This document shows positions 27,565-36,333 of a stretch of DNA of 64,000 nt, one piece after another. Origin of the DNA: Devosia rhizoryzae (GTDB lineage Bacteria; Pseudomonadota; Alphaproteobacteria; Rhizobiales; Devosiaceae). The notes beneath the pieces were generated by a model. That model was not told the DNA's origin, searched no databases, and worked only from the letters and a program-made list of their open reading frames with translations. The stretch covers positions 3,410,001 to 3,474,000 of the forward strand of contig NZ_CP068046.1 of the NCBI RefSeq assembly GCF_016698665.1. The letters run 5' to 3'. The position numbers and the translations under genes were made by a program. Numbering within the stretch: position 1 is the stretch's first letter; every line of letters starts with the position of its first letter.

Positions 27565-27654
27565 ATCCTTTGGTTTGGCTGCAAGCTAGGGATGCCTCCT
27601 GCGGATGGCAAGCCGGGGTTGGACAAGCGGCGGGCGGTTTCCTAAGTTTGCCCA

Positions 27655-28386
27655 ATGACCAGCGATGTCTCGCGCCTTATCGGATATTACAAATCGCCGC
27701 TTGGCCGGCTGTCGCGCGCCTTGGTGCGCGAGCAGGTCACGGATTTGGCCGGCGATGTGCGCGGCAAGCGGGTTCTGGGGCTTGGCTTTTCGACGCCTTA
27801 TCTCCGCTTTACGCTGGAGAAAGCCGAGCGCGTCCTGGCCTTCATGCCGGCGCGGCAGGGGGCTTCGGCCTGGCCGCGTGAGGGTCCGTCCCATACCGTT
27901 CTCTGCGATCCGCTGGAAATGCCGCTGACCGATGCCGCGGTCGATCTCACCATTGCCATTCACGCGCTCGAGCATGTGGCGGATGCCGAAGAGCTGATGC
28001 GCGAGCTGTGGCGGGTCACGGCGCCCAATGGGCATCTGCTCTTGGTGGTGCCGCGGCGGCGGGGCATCTGGGCGCAGCGCGACAATACGCCGTTCGGCCA
28101 GGGCAATCCTTATTCCGGAAGCCAGCTCGAAAAGCTGCTGCGGGATCATAGTTTCGTACCGGAAGCCTGGCGCGACGCTTTGTTCCTGCCCCCGTTTCAG
28201 TCGCGGTTCGTTCTGAAATATCCGCGTTTTTTCGAGCGGTTCGGGCGCCTCTTCGGGCCGGCGATGAGCGGGGTGATCTGCGTGCGGGCGCGCAAGGAGG
28301 CATTTCCGGCAGTGCCGCGGCGCAAGAAGGCCGAACGCTATGTGCGCGTGCCGGGTCTGTCGCCGGCAACGGCGCGGTCGGGGTAG
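27655..28386 (+). CDS. Methyltransferase-like protein (class I fold)
   Basis: This 243-residue protein has a methyltransferase-11-like core: HALEHVADAEELMRELWRVTAPNGHLLLVVPRR is the typical post-motif region. Motif I, however, is LGLGFSTPYL rather than the usual acidic D-x-G-x-G-x-G, so SAM binding may be altered. The C-terminal tail is basic. It sits between divergent gloB and tandem hisC, an arrangement seen in this order of bacteria. The substrate is unknown. Confidence 0.75.
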   Translation: MTSDVSRLIGYYKSPLGRLSRALVREQVTDLAGDVRGKRVLGLGFSTPYLRFTLEKAERVLAFMPARQGASAWPREGPSHTVLCDPLEMPLTDAAVDLTIAIHALEHVADAEELMRELWRVTAPNGHLLLVVPRRRGIWAQRDNTPFGQGNPYSGSQLEKLLRDHSFVPEAWRDALFLPPFQSRFVLKYPRFFERFGRLFGPAMSGVICVRARKEAFPAVPRRKKAERYVRVPGLSPATARSG

Positions 28387-28388
28387 AA

Positions 28389-28488
28389 CCCCCACCCAGC
28401 CTCCCCCCGCAGAAGGGAGAGCAGTCCGGCCGTTGGTTTAGACTCTATCGAGCTCCTCCCCCGACTTACGGGGGAGGCCGGGTGGGGG
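28389..28488. repeat. Family A paired-hairpin repeat, copy 2
   Basis: It starts 2 nt after the preceding stop. The outer arms CCCCCACCC and GGGTGGGGG are intact; the left inner hairpin has decayed (CCTCCCCCCGCAGAAGGGAG) while the right one (CCTCCCCCGACTTACGGGGGAGG pattern) is intact. Unlike the other copies it lies between genes in the same direction, before hisC. Confidence 0.88.
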
Positions 28489-28570
28489 TATTGGCAGATT
28501 GCGACACCCTTTGCTTTCGACCCTCAACCCGCCTATGGTCCGCGCGAATTTTCCGCCGCAGACTTGTCCA

Positions 28571-29665
28571 ATGTCCGATCCCGTTCGTCCCCTCCCGCAA
28601 CCTGGCATTCTCGATATTGCGCCCTATCTGCCCGGCAAGGCCGGGGCGCCGGGAAGCAAGGCGATCAAGCTTTCGGCCAATGAGTCTCCGCTTGGGGCCA
28701 GTCCCAAGGCCATCGAGGCCTTTGCCGCGGCCGCGCAGCAGCTCGAAATCTATCCGGAAGGGTCGTCGCGCCTGTTGCGCGAGGCGCTGGGCGAGGTGCA
28801 TGGGCTCGATCCGGCGCTGATCGTTTGCGGCAATGGGTCGGATGATCTCCTCCACCTTCTGGCGCAGACTTATCTTGGCGAAGGCGATGAGGCGGTGATG
28901 AACCGCTATGGTTTTTCAGTTTATCCGATCATCACCCAGGCAGCCGGCGCCCGCATCGTCATGGTCGACGAGACGGATTTCACCGCCGATGTCGACGCGC
29001 TGCTTGCCTCCGTGACGCCGCGCACCAAGGTGGTGTGGCTCGCCAACCCGAACAACCCGACCGGCACCTATTTGCCCGATGCGGAAGTACGGCGGCTGCA
29101 TGCGTGGCTTAGTCCCGACATTTTGCTGGTCATCGACAATGCCTATGCCGAGTATGTCACCGCGGACGATTTCACCGTCGGCAGCGATCTAGTGCGTGAG
29201 GCCGACAATGTCGTCATGGTGCGCACCTTTTCCAAGATGGGGCTGGCGGCCGCGCGGATCGGCTGGATGTTCGGGCCGGCGCATGTGGTCGATGCCATTC
29301 ATCGCATTCGCGGGCCGTTCAACGTCAACCTGCCGGCGCAGATGGCAGGAGCGGCTGCAGCGCGGGACACCGAATTCACCGAGCGGCTCAAGAGTTTCAA
29401 CGCGCAGTGGCGCGACTGGCTGACAGCGGAGCTCGACGGCAACCATATGCGCGTCATTCCGAGCCAGGCGAATTTCATCCTGGTGCAGTTTCCCGATGCC
29501 GAGCATGCGGCTCTGGCGTTCACGACCTTGCTGGAGCGGGGGCTGGTGGTGCGCGAGGTCGGCGCCTCCTACGGCATCCATGATGCCTTGCGCATTTCGA
29601 TCGGCAGTGAGCAAGCCATGCGCGGCGTGGCTGGCATTCTACAGGCTTTGGTGAAGGTCGGATGA
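28571..29665 (+). CDS. hisC: Histidinol-phosphate aminotransferase
   Basis: This 364-residue PLP enzyme is a HisC-type aminotransferase for histidine synthesis, and in such gene pairs often also used for tyrosine and phenylalanine. It shows LSANESPLGASP, GNGSDDLL, WLANPNNPTGT, IDNAYAEY and the PLP lysine in FSKMGLAAARIGW (Lys 222). The start ATG 28571 gives the usual N terminus. The stop overlaps the tyrC start (ATGA), suggesting aromatic amino acid use. Confidence 0.92.
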   Translation: MSDPVRPLPQPGILDIAPYLPGKAGAPGSKAIKLSANESPLGASPKAIEAFAAAAQQLEIYPEGSSRLLREALGEVHGLDPALIVCGNGSDDLLHLLAQTYLGEGDEAVMNRYGFSVYPIITQAAGARIVMVDETDFTADVDALLASVTPRTKVVWLANPNNPTGTYLPDAEVRRLHAWLSPDILLVIDNAYAEYVTADDFTVGSDLVREADNVVMVRTFSKMGLAAARIGWMFGPAHVVDAIHRIRGPFNVNLPAQMAGAAAARDTEFTERLKSFNAQWRDWLTAELDGNHMRVIPSQANFILVQFPDAEHAALAFTTLLERGLVVREVGASYGIHDALRISIGSEQAMRGVAGILQALVKVG

Positions 29666-30612
29666 GCGCACAATTCAAGAAACTTGCGCTGATCGGTATC
29701 GGCCTGATCGGGTCCTCGATCGCGTTAGCGGCGCGCCGGCATCGTCTTGTAGAGACGATCGCTATCGCCACGCGGCGGGCGGAAACGCTGGACGAGGCGC
29801 GGGCGCTTACTCTGGGCGACATCTATACGCTCGATGCCGCCGAAGCGGTGCGCGGCGCTGATCTCGTGATCCTCTGCGCTCCGGTTGGCGCCTACGAAGC
29901 CTTGGCCAAAACAATTGCGCCGGCGCTGGAGCCGGGTGCGATCTTGTCCGATGTCGGTTCGGTAAAGGCGCATGTGCACAAGGTCGTCGGGCCGTACGTG
30001 CCGCCCGGCGTCGCTTTTATCCCCGGTCACCCGCTGGCGGGGACCGAGCATTCCGGGCCCGGAGCAGGCTTTGCGGAGCTTTTCAGCGGTCGCTGGTGCG
30101 TGCTGACGCCGGGACCGGAAGTGCCGCAGGAGCAGACCGACAAGCTGGTCGGCTTCTGGCGCGCCATGGGCAGCAATGTGGAATGCATGGATGCGGCGCA
30201 TCACGACATGGTGCTCGCCATCACCAGCCATGTGCCCCATCTGGTCGCTTATAATATCGTGGGGACCGTGGCCGATCTTGAAGCCGACACCAAGTCGGAA
30301 GTCATCAAGTTCTCGGCCTCGGGCTTCCGCGATTTTACGCGTATCGCTGCGTCCGACCCGGTGATGTGGCGCGACGTCTTTTTGACCAATCGCGATGCGG
30401 TGCTTGAAATGCTGGGCCGTTTTCTCGAGGATCTTTCGGTGCTGCAACGCGCGGTACGGACCGGCGACGGTCCGGCGCTGGAAGAAATGTTTACCCGCAC
30501 CCGCGCCATTCGCCGCTCGATCATCAATGCCGGCCAGGAAACCGCAGCTGCCGATTTTGGCCGCCCGCATGAGGCGGCGCCGGCAACTTTAAGAGAGAGC
30601 GACGAGGCTTAA
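29662..30612 (+). CDS. tyrC: Prephenate/arogenate dehydrogenase
   Basis: This 316-residue NAD(P)-dependent enzyme oxidatively decarboxylates prephenate (or arogenate) for tyrosine synthesis. The dinucleotide-binding motif GIGLIGSSIALAARR is at the N terminus; SDVGSVKAHV, GHPLAGTEHSGPGAG and the MVLAITSHVPHLVAYNI region with the substrate histidine follow. It overlaps hisC by 4 nt, forming a two-gene operon. Confidence 0.94.
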   Translation: MSAQFKKLALIGIGLIGSSIALAARRHRLVETIAIATRRAETLDEARALTLGDIYTLDAAEAVRGADLVILCAPVGAYEALAKTIAPALEPGAILSDVGSVKAHVHKVVGPYVPPGVAFIPGHPLAGTEHSGPGAGFAELFSGRWCVLTPGPEVPQEQTDKLVGFWRAMGSNVECMDAAHHDMVLAITSHVPHLVAYNIVGTVADLEADTKSEVIKFSASGFRDFTRIAASDPVMWRDVFLTNRDAVLEMLGRFLEDLSVLQRAVRTGDGPALEEMFTRTRAIRRSIINAGQETAAADFGRPHEAAPATLRESDEA

Positions 30613-30626
30613 GGCTCCTTCTTGTT

Positions 30627-30750
30627 CCTCTCCCCATCGGGGAGAGGTGGCTCGGCGTAGCCGAGTCGGTGAGGGGGATCTCTCCACCCTCGCTGAAGCA
30701 TCCCCCTCATCCGGCGCTGCGCGCCACCTTCTCCCCGAGGGGGGGAGAAG
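30627..30750. repeat. Family B paired-hairpin repeat, copy 1
   Basis: Two hairpins in inverted order (CCTCTCCCCATCGGGGAGAGG and CTTCTCCCC-GAGG-GGGGAGAAG patterns) with a core CATCCGGCGCTGCGCGCC. It lies between the convergent tyrC and DUF2125 genes. Copies 2 and 3 are at 38141-38246 and 41193-41308. Confidence 0.88.
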
Positions 30751-30752
30751 AA

Positions 30753-31724
30753 TCAGAAAAGGCTCGGCAGGGCGGAGATGGGCACGAGGCCTGAGCTCAG
30801 GCCGCCGTTGGCGAAGCTGAGCTGGTTCTTGTGGCGGCCGTCTTCGCCCGGAACGCCGAGAACCAGGGTACGCCAGGGCTCCTGGATGAACGGGCCGATG
30901 CGTTCGGCGACACCTTTGGAGTCGATGGCGAGGGACCCGGTTGGATAGCCCGCTTCGTCAAGCGCGAGGTCACCGGTGGCCGAAAGATCGGAAACGCCAT
31001 CATTGGCGCGAACGGCAACGAGGCTGAGCTTGCCGCCGGCCTGCTGCCAATCCTCAAGCAGTGGCGCGGCACCCCAGTTGCGGATGTCGTCGGGCAGGCC
31101 GGTGAGCTCAGCCTCGATCTCGGCCGTGGTCTGCGCCAACTCGATGCCGGGCACTTCAACGTCGCTGGCGCTGACATAGGCGGCGAGCGCGGCACGGCCG
31201 GTGGCGGGGTCATGGAGTTCCGGCATGTCGAGGAGGTGCGCTTCGAGGTGCCCGCTCTTGCTAATCAGGGCATTGCCGAAGAGCGTGTCGTTCCAGCTCA
31301 GCCCGTCGCCTTCAACCGACAGCCGGGCGATGCGCCAATTCTCGATGCGAAGGCTGGCATCCAGTGCGGTCCAGCTCACTTCATTGCGCCCGCCGGTGAA
31401 GGCGTCGGAAATTTCGGCGGGGCCCGCGGCGGACGCCAGCACGTGGTTGGGACGATAGGCGAGGACGCTGGCGCGCAGATCGGGAACGGTCACCATCAGA
31501 TCGCCGCTGACCAGCGTGGCGCCGGCACAACGGACGTCGAAGTTGAACGGATAGCCGCCGATGTCGAGCGTCGCACAGGTGAGCTGCGGCGCCGTTTCCC
31601 CGTCGGCCAGAGCCAAAGCATCAACCTGCGTCTTGATCTGCGACGAGACAAAGAGCCAGGCGCCGCTCCACAGAACGACCAGGGTCAGAAGGATCGAGCC
31701 GAGAATGATGATTCGCTTTTTCAT
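30753..31724 (-). CDS. DUF2125-family membrane-anchored protein
   Basis: This 323-residue protein has one N-terminal helix (about residues 5-27) and a periplasmic domain starting with the DUF2125-typical CATLDIGGYPFNFDVRCAGA stretch, recognisable by GGYPFNFDVRC. Its two cysteines near residues 50 and 66 may form a disulfide. The function of the family is unknown. It is convergent with tyrC. Confidence 0.88.
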   Translation of the reverse strand: MKKRIIILGSILLTLVVLWSGAWLFVSSQIKTQVDALALADGETAPQLTCATLDIGGYPFNFDVRCAGATLVSGDLMVTVPDLRASVLAYRPNHVLASAAGPAEISDAFTGGRNEVSWTALDASLRIENWRIARLSVEGDGLSWNDTLFGNALISKSGHLEAHLLDMPELHDPATGRAALAAYVSASDVEVPGIELAQTTAEIEAELTGLPDDIRNWGAAPLLEDWQQAGGKLSLVAVRANDGVSDLSATGDLALDEAGYPTGSLAIDSKGVAERIGPFIQEPWRTLVLGVPGEDGRHKNQLSFANGGLSSGLVPISALPSLF

Positions 31725-31853
31725 GGCTTCGTCTTACCCTTGTGCCGCCCGTGTCAGAAGCGGGTTTGCGCCTTGCCGCGGATTTGCCATCAATGCCGGG
31801 TCTGGCATTGTCGCCGGGAGACGGGCACTATCGTGATCAAATCGGGTCAAGCC

Positions 31854-32408
31854 ATGACGTCGACGCAAAGCAATACAGTCTGGGTTTTCGGCTACGGCTC
31901 GCTGATCTGGAACCCGGGCTTTGTGTTCGTCAGTTCGCAGCTCGGACTTTTGCGCGGCGCGCACCGGTCCTTGTCGATCATTTCGCATTATCATCGCGGC
32001 ACGCGTGAGCAGCCAGGCCTTGTGTTCGGTTTGACGCGCGGTGGTTCCTGCCGTGGCATGGCTTTCGAGGTTGCGACGGAGAGCTGGGCCGAGACGCGCG
32101 CCTATCTCAATGCGCGTGAACTGGTGACTTCGGTTTATCGCGACGTCATGCGCCCGGTCGTGCTCTCCGATGGCCGTCGTGTCATGGCGCTGACCTATGT
32201 GGTGGACGAGGCGCATGAGCAGTTTGCGGGGGTGCTGACGACGGAGCAGCAACTAGCGATGATCCGCGCCGGTGTCGGCATTTCGGGCCGCAATGTCGAT
32301 TACGTGCTCAATACTGCGCGTCATCTCGAACAGCTCGGCATCCGGGACCGGGCGCTGATGGAGCTGGCGGACGCGCTGGAAACAGGGCTTGAAGGTCAGG
32401 CCGCCTGA
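31854..32408 (+). CDS. ChaC-like gamma-glutamylcyclotransferase
   Basis: This 184-residue protein is of the ChaC type, which degrades glutathione to 5-oxoproline and Cys-Gly. The substrate loop VFGYGSLIWNPGF is at the N terminus, and LTRGGSCRGMAFEV and ALTYVVDEAHEQFAG follow. The C-terminal GRNVDYVLNTARHLEQLGIRD region is family-typical. ATG 31854 is preferred; in-frame GTG 31833 would add seven residues. A second ChaC-type gene is at 38290-39003. Confidence 0.9.
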   Translation: MTSTQSNTVWVFGYGSLIWNPGFVFVSSQLGLLRGAHRSLSIISHYHRGTREQPGLVFGLTRGGSCRGMAFEVATESWAETRAYLNARELVTSVYRDVMRPVVLSDGRRVMALTYVVDEAHEQFAGVLTTEQQLAMIRAGVGISGRNVDYVLNTARHLEQLGIRDRALMELADALETGLEGQAA

Positions 32409-32740
32409 GCGGTTATGGCTTGCACGGGATAAGCATTTTCCAGATCCCAGATGGCGGCCATGCGGTCGTGCGGCGCGGGCATGCGCAGGACTTCGGTGGC
32501 GCAATCAAGCGCCAGGCGGCAGCGGGTGCGGCTCATTGGATCGGCAACTAGTTCTTCAGTTGACCCGACCCAAAGCGGCAGGCCACCCTTGGCGATCACA
32601 TAAAGATCGGTTTCGCGCATGGCGAAGTTTTCGAGATTGTCATGGGTCAGCTCATAACGCCGTCCCGAGCGTCCCTGCCATTCCGACCTGCGGCTCCGGC
32701 CGCTGTCGCCCCGCTCGAACACTACCATCATCGGCACCAT
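32396..32740 (-). CDS. Conserved protein of unknown function under a probable SOS box
   Basis: This 114-residue protein starts MVPMMVVFERGDSGRS and has a central YELTHDNLENFAMRETDLYVIAKGGLPLWVG segment; the only notable motifs are GGLPLWVG and ATEVLRMPAPHDR. I do not recognise the family. ATG 32740 follows GGGAGAG and beats a longer frame. A direct-repeat LexA-type site lies 21-35 nt upstream, overlapping a promoter-like sequence. Its 3' end overlaps the ChaC gene on the other strand by 13 nt. Confidence 0.75.
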   Translation of the reverse strand: MVPMMVVFERGDSGRSRRSEWQGRSGRRYELTHDNLENFAMRETDLYVIAKGGLPLWVGSTEELVADPMSRTRCRLALDCATEVLRMPAPHDRMAAIWDLENAYPVQAITAQAA

Positions 32741-32760
32741 GGTCGCTCTCCCGTTCTTAA

Positions 32761-32775
32761 GAACAAAAGTAGAAC
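32761..32775 (-). promoter_or_regulatory. Probable LexA (SOS) box with overlapping promoter
   Basis: GAAC-N7-GAAC (on the gene strand GTTC-TACTTTT-GTTC) matches the direct-repeat LexA box known in Alphaproteobacteria. On the same strand TTGACG (32788-32793) and TACTTT are 17 nt apart, so the box overlaps the -10 element. A 12-bp palindrome GTTCTTAAGAAC (32753-32764) overlaps its downstream side. Confidence 0.72.
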
Positions 32776-32790
32776 GTATTTTATGGAACG

Positions 32791-33609
32791 TCAAGCTGCG
32801 GTGTTCTTACGCAGAAGATCGAAACGCTGCTTGAGCCGATCGTCGAGCGGACGCGCTATCCCCGATTCCAGCGCTTCGAGAGCCAGGCGGTTGCTTTCGG
32901 CCTCGATGACGGAGCGCAGCCGCTCGGTGAAGACGTCGGGCGGAAGGCCGGGTTCGATTGCCGGAAGAAAACGCGCCTTGGCGGTGCCGGGCCAGATTAT
33001 AGGACTATTGCGGCCCCAGTAGAGGCCCGAGTTGAGGGCGACCGGCACAACCGGAACACCGAGCGTCGTGTACATCCGGACAATACCCTGGCGGTATTCG
33101 GCCGGGGCTAAGGCAGCCTTACGGGTGCCCTCTGGATAGATGACGATCTGGCACCCACGCTCGGCGGCCGCCTTGGCCTGCGCCAACATCTGCGGAATGG
33201 CTTGGGCGCCGCGTTTGCGGTCGATCTCGATGCAATCCAGCGAACGCGCGGCCCAGCCGAAGAAGGGGATTTGCATCAGCTCCTTCTTGGCGATGTAGGC
33301 GGGGCGGACGAGATGGGGAAAGATCGCAAAGATATCCCAGTCCGATTGGTGCTTGGAGCCGACGATCGAGCCGCCGGGCGGAATGTTTTCGGCGCCTTCG
33401 ACTTCGGTCCGCACACCGCAGATGACCCGCAGCAGCACAAGGCTCGAAGCGCACCAGTATTTGGCGATGCCCCAGCCGAAAGCCGTGCGCTCGGCAAAGA
33501 GCCCGACCGTGCCCGCGATCAGCGCGCAGATCGTCGTATTGCCGATAAAGAGGGCGTAAAAAATCGCCGTGCGAACGGCCTGGATGGCGGTGCGGATCGA
33601 CTGACCCAT
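32791..33609 (-). CDS. plsC: 1-acyl-sn-glycerol-3-phosphate acyltransferase
   Basis: This 272-residue membrane enzyme makes phosphatidic acid from lysophosphatidic acid. The HX4D catalytic motif is KHQSDWD and the acceptor-binding motif is YPEGTRKA, with one or two N-terminal membrane helices. It begins one base after the ftsX stop, so ftsE-ftsX-plsC form one operon. The YdcF-type gene often found in this cluster in relatives is absent. Confidence 0.94.
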   Translation of the reverse strand: MGQSIRTAIQAVRTAIFYALFIGNTTICALIAGTVGLFAERTAFGWGIAKYWCASSLVLLRVICGVRTEVEGAENIPPGGSIVGSKHQSDWDIFAIFPHLVRPAYIAKKELMQIPFFGWAARSLDCIEIDRKRGAQAIPQMLAQAKAAAERGCQIVIYPEGTRKAALAPAEYRQGIVRMYTTLGVPVVPVALNSGLYWGRNSPIIWPGTAKARFLPAIEPGLPPDVFTERLRSVIEAESNRLALEALESGIARPLDDRLKQRFDLLRKNTAA

Positions 33610-33610
33610 T

Positions 33611-34540
33611 TCAGGAAGCCTCGCTCAAGTAACGCCGCACCGTCGTGCGCGAGGTCACCGCGGTCAAGACCGCGATCACTGGTACAACCGCAAGAATGAA
33701 GACGAGGCCGGTCCAGCCAAGGAGGAAGTCACCGAAAAGAACGCCGACCTGCGCGGTGGCCTCGCTGGGAAGGACGCTGTTGGCAGCGGTGCCGATGACG
33801 AGGAAGAAGAGGATGGCCAGCAGCGCGCCCAGGATCCCGCCCTGGAGGCCGATCGAAAGGAAGCGCCCCTGGAAGGCACCGGCGATGAACTTGTTGGAGG
33901 CGCCGATGAAGTGGAGAACGTCGACGATCTCGCGATTGGAGGCCATGGCGCCGCGAGTGGCGAAGACGATGGCCAGAACCGTGGCAACGCCGATGAGCCC
34001 GAGGATCAGGAGGCCCGAGATTACCACCGTGCCGGCCATGACATTGAGCTGTTCGCGCCATGCGGCGTGCGTGTCGAGACTGGCGCCGTTGATGGCTTGG
34101 AGGTTGCGCTGCAGCTGCTCGACATCGGCGTCCACGGGGTCGGTCAGCTGCACGACGATGAGGCGCGGGATGTCGATGGCGGAAAGATCAAGGCCGGCAC
34201 CGAGCCATGGCTCGAGCAGGGCCTGGCTTTCTTCCACCGTCAGGGCGCGCGCGGCGCCGACGCCCGGGGTCGATTGCGCCAGCGACACGGCGGTGCGCAG
34301 ATTGGATTCCATCACCTCGCCCTCGACCGGGCGCAGCTGAATGGTCATTTCGCGGCCAACGTCGGCAGACCAGGCAATGGCCGATTTTTGCACCAGCACA
34401 ACGCCGCCAAGCGTCACGGCGGACAAAAACGCCATGATAGTGATCAGCAGCAGCAGCGTGCGGCCGGCCACGGACTTTTCCGGCACGATTGGCGCGGCGC
34501 CGCCACGGCGCGGCAGCAGGCGAAGCAATTGCCTAATCAT
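33611..34540 (-). CDS. ftsX: Cell-division ABC permease FtsX
   Basis: This 309-residue inner-membrane protein is the permease-like partner of FtsE and activates peptidoglycan hydrolysis at the septum. It has one N-terminal helix (about residues 29-52), a large periplasmic loop and three C-terminal helices; REIVDVLHFIGASNKFIAGAFQ is the family signature segment. Its start overlaps the ftsE stop by 8 nt. Confidence 0.94.
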   Translation of the reverse strand: MIRQLLRLLPRRGGAAPIVPEKSVAGRTLLLLITIMAFLSAVTLGGVVLVQKSAIAWSADVGREMTIQLRPVEGEVMESNLRTAVSLAQSTPGVGAARALTVEESQALLEPWLGAGLDLSAIDIPRLIVVQLTDPVDADVEQLQRNLQAINGASLDTHAAWREQLNVMAGTVVISGLLILGLIGVATVLAIVFATRGAMASNREIVDVLHFIGASNKFIAGAFQGRFLSIGLQGGILGALLAILFFLVIGTAANSVLPSEATAQVGVLFGDFLLGWTGLVFILAVVPVIAVLTAVTSRTTVRRYLSEAS

Positions 34541-35216
34541 GGATGGTCAACTCCCCCTTGTTGAGCACCATGCGCGGATAAGAAAAGCGATCGAGCAACG
34601 GCAATTCGTGGGTCGCCAGAATAATAGTCATGCCCAGCGTGCGGTTGAGCTCGGCGAATAGGTGCACGAGGCGGCTCGAAAGGTCTGGGTCGACATTGCC
34701 GGTGGGCTCGTCGGCGAGCAGCACTTTTGGCCGGGCGATCACGGCACGGGCGATGGCGGCGCGCTGTTTTTCGCCGCCCGAAAGGAGCGTTGGGAGCGCA
34801 TGCATGCGTTCGCCGAGACCGACCCATTCGAGAAGTTCGACCACATTGGGCCGGTATTCGCTTTCCGGCTGGCCGAGGACGCGGAGGGGCAGGGCGACGT
34901 TTTCGAAGGTCGTCAGGTGATCGAGGAGGCGAAATTCCTGGAACACGATGCCGATGTGGCGGCGCAGCTGCAGCAGCCGGTCTTGGTCGAGCTTGCCCAC
35001 ATCCTCGTCGAACATGGTCACCCGGCCGCGGCTGGGCTTGAGCGCCAGAAGCAGCATGCGCAAGAGCGAAGTCTTGCCGGCGCCGGACGGTCCGGTCAGG
35101 AAATGAAACGAGCCGGGCTCGATCGAAAAGGTGAGGTCTTTGAGGATTTCCGGACCATTGCCGTAGCGCAGGCCCACATCGGAAAATTCGATCAAGAACG
35201 GGTGCTCCCAGTTCAC
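34533..35216 (-). CDS. ftsE: Cell-division ATP-binding protein FtsE
   Basis: This 227-residue ATPase drives FtsX. Walker A GPSGAGKTS, Q-loop VFQEFRLL, signature LSGGEKQRAAIARA, Walker B VLLADEPTGNVD and H-loop LATHEL are all present. The start is GTG 35216; a TTG five to ten codons in would still give an intact domain. It diverges from the zinc-ribbon protein gene. A palindrome covers the start codon. Confidence 0.95.
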   Translation of the reverse strand: MNWEHPFLIEFSDVGLRYGNGPEILKDLTFSIEPGSFHFLTGPSGAGKTSLLRMLLLALKPSRGRVTMFDEDVGKLDQDRLLQLRRHIGIVFQEFRLLDHLTTFENVALPLRVLGQPESEYRPNVVELLEWVGLGERMHALPTLLSGGEKQRAAIARAVIARPKVLLADEPTGNVDPDLSSRLVHLFAELNRTLGMTIILATHELPLLDRFSYPRMVLNKGELTIHD

Positions 35217-35228
35217 ACCGGCGGTGTG
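35214..35228. promoter_or_regulatory. Palindrome over the ftsE start codon
   Basis: CACACCG-G-CGGTGTG is a perfect 7-bp inverted repeat with a single central base. It includes the GTG start of ftsE and its 12 upstream bases. It may be an operator or may hairpin the initiation region; which regulator would bind is unknown. Confidence 0.4.
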
Positions 35229-35407
35229 GCGGCGCCAAGGGCGAATCAGCCTTTTGCCGCATCATAGCAGCCGTGACCAAGTCCTGCGGCTCTGGCCAGC
35301 TTTGGCTGGGGGAAAGCGGCACAATTTTGGTGAAATCAGGGGTTTGAGGAGTTTTAACCCGGGTCCGTTAGGGTCGCGGTTTAAAGCCCAAGGTTTTTCC
35401 GCCCTCC

Positions 35408-36322
35408 ATGATCATCACCTGTCCGCATTGCCAGACCAAGTACCAGGTGACCTTCGAGGCCATCGGCTCGGCAGGGCGCAAGGTGCAATGCGCCCATTGC
35501 GGGCAGGCCTGGGACCAGCGTCCGCTGGCGCCAGCCGAGCCCGAGATCGAGGATGATCGGCTTTTCGACCAGATGGCGGAAGATGCACTGGACGAAGTGA
35601 TGGCCGCCGAAGAGCAGGCCGTTGCCGCCGAAAAGGCTGCCACGCGGCCGCCGGCGCCTGTTGCCGAAACTGCCCCGCCACGCGCGCCCGATGCGGCCGA
35701 GTTGCGAAAGCGGCAGGCCGCGTTTTCGCGCCGGCAAAGCGCGGTGAGTTCGCGGCTGCCATTGGCGCGGCTGCGGCGGGCGGCGCGGGTGGTCGGTGTC
35801 GTGCTATGCGCCAGTCTGGGCGTCGGTGCCTATTTCGGACGCGCTCAGTTGGTGGAGCGCTATCCAGACCTTGCGGGCGTCTATGAAGCCATGGGCATCG
35901 GCGTCAATGTCGTGGGTCTCAACTTTGCCGAGGTGGCAACGCTCAAGACCTTGTCGAACGGCAGCGAAGTGCTGATGGTTTCGGCCCAGATCGTGGGGCT
36001 GCAAACGCAGCCGGTGCCGGTGCCGCCGGTCGTGGTGAGCCTCCTCGATGACGGGGGCCGCGCCATCTACGAGTGGAGCGTCGTGCCGCAGGTGCCTGAC
36101 CTGATGGCTGGCGAGCGCGCCACGTTCGACACCCGCCTTTCGCAGCCGCCAGGCGAGGCCGTGCGTGTGCGCCTGAGCTTTGCCGGCGACTCAGTGCAAT
36201 CGCCTGTGCAGGCTGGGGGGCATGAAACGCCCTCTGCTGCTGCGCCGGCCGAGCCATCACACGCTCCACCCGAGCCGAGCGCGCCCGCAGCGGCGGCGCA
36301 TGGCGCCCCTGAACACCACTAA
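35408..36322 (+). CDS. MJ0042-type zinc-ribbon membrane protein
   Basis: This 304-residue protein begins with a zinc-ribbon (ITCPHCQTKYQV then VQCAHCGQAW, four cysteines). A disordered Ala/Pro/Glu-rich linker leads to one membrane helix (about residues 122-142) and a C-terminal beta-rich domain like DUF3426. The tail is again Ala/Pro-rich. It diverges from ftsE, an arrangement common in this order, and is followed 11 nt later by a CpdR-like regulator. The role is unknown; a link to division is inferred from context only. Confidence 0.85.
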   Translation: MIITCPHCQTKYQVTFEAIGSAGRKVQCAHCGQAWDQRPLAPAEPEIEDDRLFDQMAEDALDEVMAAEEQAVAAEKAATRPPAPVAETAPPRAPDAAELRKRQAAFSRRQSAVSSRLPLARLRRAARVVGVVLCASLGVGAYFGRAQLVERYPDLAGVYEAMGIGVNVVGLNFAEVATLKTLSNGSEVLMVSAQIVGLQTQPVPVPPVVVSLLDDGGRAIYEWSVVPQVPDLMAGERATFDTRLSQPPGEAVRVRLSFAGDSVQSPVQAGGHETPSAAAPAEPSHAPPEPSAPAAAAHGAPEHH

Positions 36323-36333
36323 AGAGAAGACCC

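Noticed and set aside
30831..31853. Long plus-strand extension ahead of the first ChaC gene
   Set aside because: This part is the complement of the DUF2125 gene; the ChaC core begins only at 31854.
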